Program-made: the position numbers and the translations under genes
Origin: Rhodobacteraceae bacterium EhC02
GTDB lineage: Bacteria; Pseudomonadota; Alphaproteobacteria; Rhodobacterales; Rhodobacteraceae
DNA: 64,000 nucleotides
Assembly: GCA_001650895.1 (NCBI GenBank)
Contig: LXYH01000008.1
Location: 1 to 64,000, forward strand
Direction of reading: 5' to 3'
Shown: positions 32,647 through 40,214 of the stretch, in pieces
Numbering within the stretch: position 1 is the stretch's first letter
Layout: each line of letters starts with the position of its first letter
The notes under the pieces: model-generated
The model's input: only the letters and a program-made list of their open reading frames with translations
Told to the model about the DNA's origin: nothing
Database searches by the model: none

Positions 32647-33716
32647 CAGGCCCCCCAAACCTGGGCGGACGCCGCATCGAAGAAAGCGACGTCTAGTGCG
32701 ACCCGATCATCGCGCGAATGTGCCAATGCGGTAGCAGCGCCTCGTATCTGCTTGTTTCCAGGACTGTTTGGGTCGCCATAGAGGCCGACATAAACTTGCC
32801 CGATCTTGCCCCGCGTAATTTTCTTCAGAACATGCTGGTCGTTGTCCGCAAGGCTATGACCGAAAATGAATAGCGCATCATTGCGCTGCGCCATTTGCGA
32901 CGAGAAGCTCTTGTAGGAATGGTGCAGGTATGCGCTGTGTTTGATCTTGGCGAGCTTCTGATTGCTTTTGCCCTCGGCCACGAAGAGCGGGAACTTGTTC
33001 GCACCCATTGCCTCTCGCGCCTGTTCTAGCAACGGCTTGCCCGTATTCACCCATGTGTACTTCTGCAGTTCGGCACCCGCGTCGAACAGGTGAAGTGCCC
33101 CATGGAGGTAGTGGACCCGCTGCCCGTGTGCGCCGCTCTCCCCCATCCAGTTTACATATTCGGGTTCCGTATCTTCATCGCGGCCGAATCCGTCGTTGGC
33201 GGCCAGATCGATAGGGTCATCGAACCCCATGTCGTCGTGCATGAGCGTCCAGTAAAGCAGAAGGTCATAGTTCAGGGTGTAAACCTTGCCATCCTTGTTT
33301 CCATCGCCGAGGAAATGCGACAGGAACCGGCGGCAGGCCCAGAACTGTTCATCCGCAATTTCATTCGGGATGTTGGGGTGATTGTTCGCCACGGTCTGAA
33401 TGAGGATGTCCTTCAGAGCTACCGCATCGGACGCCATCTGTTTTGCGGCGACTCCCGCTGTGCTCGAATAGACAGGGACAATGCGCGATGCGTCTTCCAG
33501 CAGTTTGATGACGTGTTCAAAGTCGGTCGTCCCGACCGCTTTGAACACATCAGGAAGCCTTGGGGCCGACGAGAAATCCGCCTGCTCGAAGAGTGAACCA
33601 TAGGTGAAAATCTTCGGGCGGCAGGCGATGCTGAAACCGTTGCCGAGCAGCAGGTGCCGCTTCTTGAACTGCGCCGAATGCTCAATCGCTTCATCAAAAG
33701 TGCGGAGTTGGATCAT
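32646..33716 (-). CDS. DUF4917 protein, SIR2-like, inside the restriction operon
   Basis: 356 residues. I recognise the DUF4917 type by HLLLGNGFSIACRPKIFTYGSLFEQA near 21-46 and GKVYTLNYDLLLYWTL near 143. The GNGFSIA loop resembles the nucleotide-binding start of SIR2 and AbiH folds, and HYLHGALHLF near 205 and ALFIFGHSLADNDQHV near 285 also fit that pattern. SIR2-like domains in defence islands often destroy NAD. The gene sits between hsdS/DUF2188 and hsdR, overlapping hsdR by one base, so it is made with the restriction complex. Enzymatic activity is inferred. Confidence 0.7.
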   Translation of the reverse strand: MIQLRTFDEAIEHSAQFKKRHLLLGNGFSIACRPKIFTYGSLFEQADFSSAPRLPDVFKAVGTTDFEHVIKLLEDASRIVPVYSSTAGVAAKQMASDAVALKDILIQTVANNHPNIPNEIADEQFWACRRFLSHFLGDGNKDGKVYTLNYDLLLYWTLMHDDMGFDDPIDLAANDGFGRDEDTEPEYVNWMGESGAHGQRVHYLHGALHLFDAGAELQKYTWVNTGKPLLEQAREAMGANKFPLFVAEGKSNQKLAKIKHSAYLHHSYKSFSSQMAQRNDALFIFGHSLADNDQHVLKKITRGKIGQVYVGLYGDPNSPGNKQIRGAATALAHSRDDRVALDVAFFDAASAQVWGA

Positions 33717-33719
33717 GCT

Positions 33720-33950
33720 TTACCCCTTCGGCGGATACGGGTCTTTCCCGTAGGTGTTGCGTTCGCGGATCTTGCCGTCACGACCCTTGAGAAGTGCCTC
33801 GCCCTTCGTGTCGGCGGCCCGTTGCTTCGAGTGCTGCCAAGCCTCTGCTTGCGTGTCCGTGACCTTGCTGGCCCGGTCAGCGCCTTCGCGCTTTGATTCC
33901 CACTTCCCGTCCGCACGCTGCTGGGTCCAGTAATTCTTTTCATCGGCCAT
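33720..33950 (-). CDS. DUF2188 protein
   Basis: 76 residues, nearly all the DUF2188 fold: DGKWESKREGADRASKVTDT, then ALLKGRDGKIRERNTYGKDP with the diagnostic RERNTYG-DPYPPKG end. It is a tiny beta-rich protein of unknown function, often found next to restriction or stress genes. It overlaps the end of hsdS by 11 bp and ends 3 bp before the DUF4917 gene, so it belongs to the operon. Confidence 0.85.
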   Translation of the reverse strand: MADEKNYWTQQRADGKWESKREGADRASKVTDTQAEAWQHSKQRAADTKGEALLKGRDGKIRERNTYGKDPYPPKG

Positions 33951-35205
33951 CTTGGGTCTCCCCTGCAGGGTTGGAAGGTGTTGTCGGATCCACCGTCACG
34001 CGCCATTCCCCCGTCAGCAGCTTCTGCATCAGCCCGCGCTTTTGGTGGATTAGGGCGTCGATTTCGGCGTCGATGCACGCCAGCTCCGCCTGTGTCGTTA
34101 TTGCGACCTCGGCGATTGCGGCTTGTTCGGCGGGGTCCATCGGCAGGAGCAGTTTCCCTTCAAGGAAGCGGCGGTTGGTGATGGCGATGGTGTTCTTGGC
34201 GCCCTTCTGCACCAGCGGGTGCAGGTAGTTGCGCACGGCGATGGGGGATTCGAACAGCGCATCCAGGATCACGCCAAGCGCGTGGGTCGCGGGCGTGAAA
34301 ACCCCGTAGAGCGGCGAGACGATCACCTCTTGCGCGATCTTGCTTTGCTTGATGATGCCAAGCGGGAACTCACCGGTCGGGCTTTTGGTATAGACAATGT
34401 CGCCGGGAAGGACGCGGTTGTAATGGCCTGTGTCGGCGGCGGCGAAAGATCGGCCAAGATGCTCGATCTGGTTGATCAACCCCTTGTGGACCGAGACCGA
34501 GAACACCTCCTCGGCACCTGTGCCATTCAATCCATGTTCCGTCAGCACCTGACCCAAGGCAACCTCGCACCACTCGCCATTGTGGCCAGGCAACCTTTTG
34601 CGCCCCGTGAACAGATGAGAGCGCATCCAGATGCGGCGGGACAGGTTCGCCTTGCGTAGTGCGGTCAGCTTTTCGATGGCGTCATCCCATGTCCGCAGGA
34701 TTTCGGCGATCTTGCGTTGTTCGGATAGGGGTGGGACTGGAATCTTGAGTGATCCCAACGCATCTGCATTTAGGCCGAGCATTGTCCCACCATGCGCCCG
34801 CCGTTCGAGCAATTTCTGGATTTGCGAGGACCCAAGAAATGCGCTCACGAAAGCTGGAGATGTCACGGTTTTGTCGAGCGCTATCCTCATCAATCGTGGA
34901 TTAATGATCCCAGGCTCGGCACCCTCAGGCACAACCAGCAGACGGCCAACCGTTCCCATCATCGTGATAAGGATATCGCCAGCTTCAACAGCGCAACTCT
35001 TGAGTGCCGAGAATGCTTTCGGGGAAATGTAATACCGCTCGGCGTTTACGTCGCCGCTTACAACTTCCTGTTGCCCGTAGACCTTGAAGCCAGCCACCAC
35101 ATAGCTGTCTTTCGTCACGGCAGAGCCAAATGGGCCAGCTTTGAGCACTGGCCGCTTCTTCCCGCCAAGTTCATCAAGTCGGCGAAAAATCCACTCACTA
35201 CGCAT
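33940..35205 (-). CDS. hsdS: Type I specificity subunit S (full length)
   Basis: 421 residues from MRSEWIFRRLDELGG (ATG at 35205, overlapping the RhuM stop by 8 bp); the longer frame to 35238 reads through basic sequence unlikely to be used. Two target-recognition domains are visible, each followed by a conserved helix: KIPVPPLSEQRKIAEILRTW near 150-170 and LLLPMDPAEQAAIAEVAI near 370-387. It sets the bipartite recognition sequence for HsdM and HsdR. A second, half-size S-like gene is present at the start of the operon, which is unusual. Confidence 0.9.
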   Translation of the reverse strand: MRSEWIFRRLDELGGKKRPVLKAGPFGSAVTKDSYVVAGFKVYGQQEVVSGDVNAERYYISPKAFSALKSCAVEAGDILITMMGTVGRLLVVPEGAEPGIINPRLMRIALDKTVTSPAFVSAFLGSSQIQKLLERRAHGGTMLGLNADALGSLKIPVPPLSEQRKIAEILRTWDDAIEKLTALRKANLSRRIWMRSHLFTGRKRLPGHNGEWCEVALGQVLTEHGLNGTGAEEVFSVSVHKGLINQIEHLGRSFAAADTGHYNRVLPGDIVYTKSPTGEFPLGIIKQSKIAQEVIVSPLYGVFTPATHALGVILDALFESPIAVRNYLHPLVQKGAKNTIAITNRRFLEGKLLLPMDPAEQAAIAEVAITTQAELACIDAEIDALIHQKRGLMQKLLTGEWRVTVDPTTPSNPAGETQDGR

Positions 35206-36235
35206 CTCCGCCGCCCTTCTTCCGCCCCTTCGCGCCATCAGCGATGCGCTTCAACTCCTCCAGCTCATCAGTCTCGCTGGCCGCAAGAGCCTGCGCGGCC
35301 TTGCGTGCTTTGTCGAAAGCGTCATACCGATCATGTGCGATGCGCTCGGCCTGCTTGGCCGATACGGACCCGGCACCTTGCAACCGCGGCAGTTCGTTGC
35401 TGGTCAGGAAGGTGTCGAGCACGCCTTCCCAATCGGCCAGCCGCATGGTCTGGCGGCGACTTGCGCGCAACTCGGCGGTGTTCAGGAAGGTTTCAACGAT
35501 CAGGTTCAGTTCCTTGATCTCGGCCTCGCCCAGATAGTTCTTTGCAGTGCCCACATCCGCCTTGCGCAGGGCGCGGCCCTTGCCAGCGTCCTTCCAGGTG
35601 GTCAGGCCCATGTTGGGCTTGCCCGCGTCTGCCCGAGCCCGGATCAACTCGCCCGCCGTGTGGCTGGTCACAGCGTAAAGCATCTTGTTCTGGATCGTGG
35701 CATAGAAGGTGGGGATGGCCTGCGACCGCGCATCGTAATCCTCGCTCAGCGCCAGGATGTCGCGCACTTTCTGGTAGAACCGCGCCTCGGACGCCCGGAT
35801 GTCGCGGATGCGTTCCAGAAGCTCGTCGAAGTAATCCCACTTGGGATCCTTCAGGCGTTCGTCGTTCATGACGAAGCCCTTGACGAGGTATTCCTTCAGC
35901 GCAGCGGTCGCCCACCGGCGGAACTGTGTGCCACGCGGGCTGCGCACCCGGTAACCGACGGCGAGGATCATCTCGAGCCGGTAGAGCGTGACTGACCGCT
36001 TCACCTGGCGCGGGCCCTCGGTTTGAACTGTCAAGTATTCCTTGACAGTTGACTCGGGCTCCAGCTCGCCATCGGTAAGGATGTTGCGGACATGCAGGCT
36101 GACGTTCTGTTTTGAGGTCTGGAACAGCTCGGCCATTTCGATCTGACTGAGCCAGACGGTTCCATCGACAGCGCGCAGCTGGATCTCGGCCGCGCCGTCG
36201 TCGGTGCTGTAGAGGATGATTTCGCCATCAGACAT
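35198..36235 (-). CDS. rhuM: RhuM-family protein
   Basis: 345 residues matching RhuM (virulence protein RhuM/Fic-DOC-associated family): GTVWLSQIEMAELFQTSKQNVSLHVRNILTDGEL (in part) is an N-terminal helix-turn-helix, followed by LYRLEMILAVGYRVRSPRGTQFRRWATAALKEYLVKGF, which is the family core. The C-terminal half is helical and basic (ADGAKGRKKGGGDA end). RhuM genes are frequent passengers of type I restriction operons between hsdM and hsdS. The role is unknown; a DNA-binding regulator or toxin-like partner has been suggested by its domains. Its start overlaps the hsdM stop by 8 bp. Confidence 0.9.
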   Translation of the reverse strand: MSDGEIILYSTDDGAAEIQLRAVDGTVWLSQIEMAELFQTSKQNVSLHVRNILTDGELEPESTVKEYLTVQTEGPRQVKRSVTLYRLEMILAVGYRVRSPRGTQFRRWATAALKEYLVKGFVMNDERLKDPKWDYFDELLERIRDIRASEARFYQKVRDILALSEDYDARSQAIPTFYATIQNKMLYAVTSHTAGELIRARADAGKPNMGLTTWKDAGKGRALRKADVGTAKNYLGEAEIKELNLIVETFLNTAELRASRRQTMRLADWEGVLDTFLTSNELPRLQGAGSVSAKQAERIAHDRYDAFDKARKAAQALAASETDELEELKRIADGAKGRKKGGGDA

Positions 36236-37745
36236 CGACGCCCAGCTCCTTCAGGTAGCCAGCCATGCGGCCGCGCACTTCGGCCAGCTCTGCTTCGATA
36301 GTGCTGATCTGCTTCTGCAGGGCGGCCACATCGATTTCTTCCTCTGGCTCAAAAGTATCGACGTAGCGGGGAATGTTCAGGTTGAAGTCGTTCTCGGTGA
36401 TTTCGTCCAGGCTGGCGCGGTGGGAATACTTGTCGACTTCGGCGCGGGTCGCATAGGTCTCCAGCACCCTGTTGACATGCGTCTCGTCCATCACGCTCTG
36501 GGTCTTGCTGGGCGTGAATTCTTTGCTGGCGTCAATGAAGAGAACATCGCGCCGGGCTTCATTCTTGCCGCCCTGTTCGCGGGAACGGTCGAAAATCAGG
36601 ATGGCGACCGGGATGCCGGTCGTGGTGAAGAGGTTGGCCGGGAGGCCAACGACCGCATCAAGCAGGTTCTCTTCGATTAATGCCTGCCGGATCCGCCCTT
36701 CGGCCCCGCCACGGAACAGAACGCCATGCGGAACGATTACGGCCACTCGGCCGCTCTGGCGCTTGGCGATCTCGATCATGTGGGTGATGAAGCCGTAGTC
36801 GCCCTTGGACTTCGGCGGAATGCCGCGCCAGTAGCGCTTGAACTGGTCCGTGTCCGCACTCTCTGCGCCCCATTTGTCGAGGCTGAACGGCGGGTTGGCC
36901 ACCACCACGTCGAACTTCATCAGATGGTCGCCCTCGACCAGCGCAGGGCTGTTGAGCGTGTCGCACCACTCGATGCGGGCGGCGTCCTTGGCGTGCAGAA
37001 ACATGTTCATACGTGCCAGCGCCCATGTCGCGCCGTTCACTTCCTGGCCGTAGAGGGCGAAGTTCTCGGAGCCGACCTCCTCAGCCGCACGGATCAGCAG
37101 CGAGCCGGATCCACAGGCGGGGTCGCAGATGGTGTCACCGGGCTTTGGTGCAGCCAGCTTTGCCAGCAAGCGGGACACGGCTGAGGGCGTATAAAACTCG
37201 CCAGCCTTCTTGCCCGCGTCCGAAGCGAAGCGGGAAATCAGATAGATGTAGCACTCGCCGATGATGTCCTCGGTCACTCGCGTCGGGCGCAGATCGAGCG
37301 CGGGCTTGGCGAAGTCCTCCAGCACGTTCTTGAGCCGCCGGTTGCGGTCCTTGACGCGCCCAAGGTTGGCCTCTGAGTTGAAGTCGATGTTGCGGAAAAC
37401 GCCTTCCAGCTTGGCGCGGTTGGCATCCTCGATCCGCTCCAGTGCGATGTTGATCCGCTCACCGATGTTGGGTTCGTTCCGGGCCTCGTAGAGGTCATAG
37501 AAGCTCGCGCCTTCGGGGAGGACGAAGCGCTCGCGCTCCAGCCTACGGCGGATCCGGGTTTCATCCCCGCCATACTGCTTGCGATAGTTTTCGAGGTGAT
37601 CGTTCCAGTGGTCAGAGATGTACTTCAGGAACAACATCACGAGGATGTAGTCCTTGTACTGTCCAGCATCGACGACGCCTCGGAAGGTGTCGCAAGCGGC
37701 CCAAGCCGTCTGGTTGACCTGTTGCTGTGTGAGTTGGTCGGTCAT
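36228..37745 (-). CDS. hsdM: Type I DNA methyltransferase subunit M
   Basis: 505 residues. N-terminal helical HsdM_N domain (ACDTFRGVVDAGQYKDYILVMLFLKYISD), then the adenine-N6 methyltransferase: motif I TICDPACGSGSLLIRAAEE near 208-226 and motif IV VVANPPFSLDKWG near 285 (NPPF). It methylates host DNA at the site read by HsdS. The start overlaps the upstream half-S gene by 4 bp (ATGA) and the stop overlaps rhuM by 8 bp, so the operon is tightly packed. All catalytic motifs are present. Confidence 0.95.
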   Translation of the reverse strand: MTDQLTQQQVNQTAWAACDTFRGVVDAGQYKDYILVMLFLKYISDHWNDHLENYRKQYGGDETRIRRRLERERFVLPEGASFYDLYEARNEPNIGERINIALERIEDANRAKLEGVFRNIDFNSEANLGRVKDRNRRLKNVLEDFAKPALDLRPTRVTEDIIGECYIYLISRFASDAGKKAGEFYTPSAVSRLLAKLAAPKPGDTICDPACGSGSLLIRAAEEVGSENFALYGQEVNGATWALARMNMFLHAKDAARIEWCDTLNSPALVEGDHLMKFDVVVANPPFSLDKWGAESADTDQFKRYWRGIPPKSKGDYGFITHMIEIAKRQSGRVAVIVPHGVLFRGGAEGRIRQALIEENLLDAVVGLPANLFTTTGIPVAILIFDRSREQGGKNEARRDVLFIDASKEFTPSKTQSVMDETHVNRVLETYATRAEVDKYSHRASLDEITENDFNLNIPRYVDTFEPEEEIDVAALQKQISTIEAELAEVRGRMAGYLKELGVDV

Positions 37746-38347
37746 TTCGACGTCCTTTCCTGCCGTGTTTTGGGGCGCAGCCTGTTCGCTCGCTCGACGA
37801 GGATCAGGCTCATCATCTTTCTGCGTGTCTCGGCGACGAGCAGGGCTAGCGCTCGCTCCTGTTCAGCAAGAGCATCAATCGCAACAATCTTTTCTTGGGT
37901 CTCAATGTCAGGGATATCAAGTTCCAGGTCATCGAGGCTGGATCTGGGGATCATCCGGATGTTTGTGCCGCGCGCCGCTCCATCAAAGTGGCGCTGTGCA
38001 GGTGGCTGGTTGATGGCCCATGCCAAATACTCCGGCATCACGACATCATGTTTCGGGCGGAGTACAAGCAATGGCAAAACTGCAAGCGCACGCTCCCGGA
38101 GCCGTTTGTCTAGAACGGACGCCGTGTTTCGCTCTCCCCGCGACCGAAACACAACGTCGCCTGCCCGCACGAAGTAGCGGTCAGCCAAGTCCTCTAATTG
38201 CACGCGCGTAAGGCGTTCTGGGTGGATAACACCCTCGGCTGAAATGTCCCGCAGTTGGATTGCGAGAACGCCGCCAAACTCTGTGGCTTCGAGTCGGCCC
38301 CGGGCCGTGTATCCGCTGTGAATGGTGCAAGCATCTGCAAGTAGCAT
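37742..38347 (-). CDS. Half-size HsdS-like specificity protein
   Basis: 201 residues from the ATG at 38347 (MLLADACTIHSGYTARGRLE). It holds a single S-type recognition domain: VLAIQLRDISAEGVIH, ADRYFVRAGDVVFRSRGERN, and the closing helix DDLELDIPDIETQEKIVAIDALAEQERALALL. Known half-S proteins can dimerise and give a symmetric recognition sequence. Here it lies first in the operon while a full two-domain HsdS lies fourth, so the complex could have two specificities. A start further upstream would cross the operator and promoter. Confidence 0.8.
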   Translation of the reverse strand: MLLADACTIHSGYTARGRLEATEFGGVLAIQLRDISAEGVIHPERLTRVQLEDLADRYFVRAGDVVFRSRGERNTASVLDKRLRERALAVLPLLVLRPKHDVVMPEYLAWAINQPPAQRHFDGAARGTNIRMIPRSSLDDLELDIPDIETQEKIVAIDALAEQERALALLVAETRRKMMSLILVERANRLRPKTRQERTSK

Positions 38348-38357
38348 TGTAACATCT

Positions 38358-38436
38358 CTGTAGGTTGCCTTACAGCATTTAAACGACAGAAGCGGCGATG
38401 TCAACAGAGTTCTTGCTGTAGGTAGACCTACAGCAA
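38358..38436 (-). promoter_or_regulatory. Restriction operon promoter flanked by two operators
   Basis: Minus-strand promoter with consensus -35 TTGACA (38404-38399) and -10 TAAATG 17 bp later (38381-38376; TTAAAT with 16 bp is also possible). A perfect 11-bp-arm palindrome, TTGCTGTAGGT / ACCTACAGCAA (38413-38436), lies directly upstream of the -35, and an imperfect relative CTGTAGG...CCTTACAG (38358-38375) covers the start site. The two share the CTGTAGG half-site. This looks like a repressor or controller-protein site. The regulator is not identified. Confidence 0.7.
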
Positions 38437-38540
38437 ATGCAGAAATCAAGGTGCTCGAGTTGCTAGTCCAGCGCTACGAAGCTTCGCAGTGCTGACTGCG
38501 CAGACCGCTGGCGCGGTTCTTCCCAATGTTGCGACGCGGA

Positions 38541-39647
38541 TCAGGCCTCCAAGTGTAACCAGTACCGCGTATGCCGCCGTTCCCCTGTCCGCATGAGCGC
38601 GCCCATTTCGACCAAGTCCTGCAGGTCCCGGGTCGTGGTCGCACGCGATGTACTGGTGATGGCAATGTAGTTTTCGGCGCTGAGCCCGCCCTTAAACCCA
38701 TCGGGCCCCTCACGGAACATGCGCTCAATCACCTTGGCCTGCCGGTCATTCAGCCGGTCGCGGAACTGGTCGTAAAACTTCGCCTTGGCGATGAAGAAGG
38801 CAACCCGTGTCAGCGTAACCTGCTGCGCCGTGAGGACGGTCTCTGCGAACCAGAGCAGCCAAGCCGTCACATCCAGCGTCTTCTGGTGGGTTTCGAGCTG
38901 GTCGTAGTAACCCTTGCGGTCGCGTTCGATCGTGTAAGCCAGTGCGATCAGACTCGGCTGGCCGATGTTCTGGGCTAGGGACTTTTCGGCCAGAGCGCGC
39001 CCGAGGCGGCCGTTGCCGTCCTCGAACGGATGGATGCTTTCGACCCACAGATGCCCAAGCGCCGCGCGCGTCAGCGCGGGCAGTGGCGTGGACCCCTCCG
39101 GCGTTGTGTGGTTGAACCAAGTGATGAAGGCGTCCATTTCGTCCGGCACTTGTGTCGATGGCGGAGCTTCGAAATGCACCTTTGGCCGGTCGATGCGACC
39201 GGACACGATCTGCATCGCGTCGTCATGCTGACGGTAGGCACCTATCGTCTCGAGGCCACGATCATGGGAGAGGAGCATCCCGTGCCAGCGACAGAGGGTG
39301 TCGTGGGAGAGAGGTTCTGCATAGTTCGAATAGACGTCGACCATCATCTCAGCGATGCCCTGCTCGCGGGGTTTTGATGGTGCACCCTCTGTGGTCAGTC
39401 CGAACTGCCGGCGTAAGGAGGACTGGACACTGGAGCGATCAAGGACTTCGCCTTCAATGGCGCTTGTGCGCATTGCTTCCTCGCTCAGAAGCTCGATACG
39501 CAGCCGGTCGCGCTCTTCGCCTGTCACGTGGCGGACGGCTCCTAGTATCTCGCCGGATGATAGAAGAAACCGCCGCTCGAAAGGTTCGACTGCGGCGCTG
39601 TCATAGACGAAGTTCGGCCAGTCGGGGTGTGTCCAGTTCCAGCGCAT
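38541..39647 (-). CDS. Fic-family adenylyltransferase-type protein (DUF4172)
   Basis: 368 residues. The N-terminal DUF4172-type domain is MRWNWTHPDWPNFVYDSA and following; an inhibitory helix motif TSAIEGE at 61-67 fits the [S/T]xxxE[G/N] rule. The Fic core is HPFEDGNGRLGRALAE starting with catalytic His206. The C-terminal part ends in a winged-helix (SRATTTRDLQDLVEMGALMR). Fic enzymes transfer AMP or related groups to proteins. With its own inhibitory helix it needs no antitoxin. The C-terminal winged helix could bind the two operators just upstream, which suggests self-regulation. Codon use matches the plasmid. Confidence 0.9.
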   Translation of the reverse strand: MRWNWTHPDWPNFVYDSAAVEPFERRFLLSSGEILGAVRHVTGEERDRLRIELLSEEAMRTSAIEGEVLDRSSVQSSLRRQFGLTTEGAPSKPREQGIAEMMVDVYSNYAEPLSHDTLCRWHGMLLSHDRGLETIGAYRQHDDAMQIVSGRIDRPKVHFEAPPSTQVPDEMDAFITWFNHTTPEGSTPLPALTRAALGHLWVESIHPFEDGNGRLGRALAEKSLAQNIGQPSLIALAYTIERDRKGYYDQLETHQKTLDVTAWLLWFAETVLTAQQVTLTRVAFFIAKAKFYDQFRDRLNDRQAKVIERMFREGPDGFKGGLSAENYIAITSTSRATTTRDLQDLVEMGALMRTGERRHTRYWLHLEA

Positions 39648-39651
39648 GAGT

Positions 39652-39715
39652 TACAGAATCCTTCTCTATAACTCATTATGTAGCACTTTTGTGATTTATA
39701 GAAGCCGTTTCTATA
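39652..39715 (-). promoter_or_regulatory. Paired operators upstream of the Fic gene
   Basis: TATAGAA-N5-TTCTATA (39697-39715, perfect 7-bp arms) and a second copy TACAGAA-N5-CTCTATA (39652-39670, 12 of 14 arm positions conserved). They are 45 bp apart, about four helical turns, and the nearer one is 5 bp from the fic ATG. Binding there would block translation start or transcription. Confidence 0.65.
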
Positions 39716-39793
39716 CATCACCGGCGCAGCCCTAGGAGGGGCATTTCTACATACCGCACCAGATCAGCCTCGCTGCATCACCCCTGGCGCGCG

Positions 39794-40009
39794 TCAGGCG
39801 GCCTCAAGCATGGGCTCGTAGCGCACCTCGGCCATGGCATTGTTCAGCCAGGCGGGCTGCAGATCGCCGTTGTTCCACTGGTAGAGATAGCCAACCAAGC
39901 TGCCGGTGTTCTTGCAGAGAATGCGCATGATCGGTTCGCCGGTAAGGCGGGTCTTAGGGGTCATGTTGAGTTTGACTGCCATTGCCCGCTGTTTCTTCGT
40001 CTGTGCCAA
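39794..40009 (-). CDS. Small conserved protein, unknown
   Basis: 71 residues if translation begins at the TTG at 40009, which has an ideal AGGAG site 7 bp upstream; an ATG at 39982 (MAVKLNMTPKTRLTGEPIMR) has no such site. The protein is basic at the N-terminus and ends ICKNTGSLVGYLYQWNNGDLQPAWL-like aromatic sequence (read as LCKNTG...). I do not know the family, but the well-formed ribosome site and protein-like composition make it real. It is divergent from the RcgA-like gene. Confidence 0.55.
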   Translation of the reverse strand: MAQTKKQRAMAVKLNMTPKTRLTGEPIMRILCKNTGSLVGYLYQWNNGDLQPAWLNNAMAEVRYEPMLEAA

Positions 40010-40178
40010 CTGTGATCTCCTGAACTCGATGTGTTTAGGGGGAGCATTATTCCCGCTGCCACCTGTCGTCGTTCCATGCACCAAACGCGGCAGTGGATGA
40101 CATTTGTGGGCGTTCGCTTGCTACTCCCGGTTGTAGGCGTTAAATGCTGTCGCCAAATCAACTGGTCACGTCCTATTA

Positions 40179-40203
40179 CGAAAACATCCGAAACATGCCG
40201 AAA
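40179..40203 (+). promoter_or_regulatory. Three CGAAA direct repeats in 10-bp phase before the RcgA-like gene
   Basis: CGAAA occurs at 40179, 40189 and 40199, exactly 10 bp apart, and ends 12 bp before the ATG. Repeats on one helix face are typical of cooperative regulator sites. The RcgA-like product itself has an N-terminal helix-turn-helix-like region. Confidence 0.4.
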
Positions 40204-40214
40204 AGTTTTCCCGT

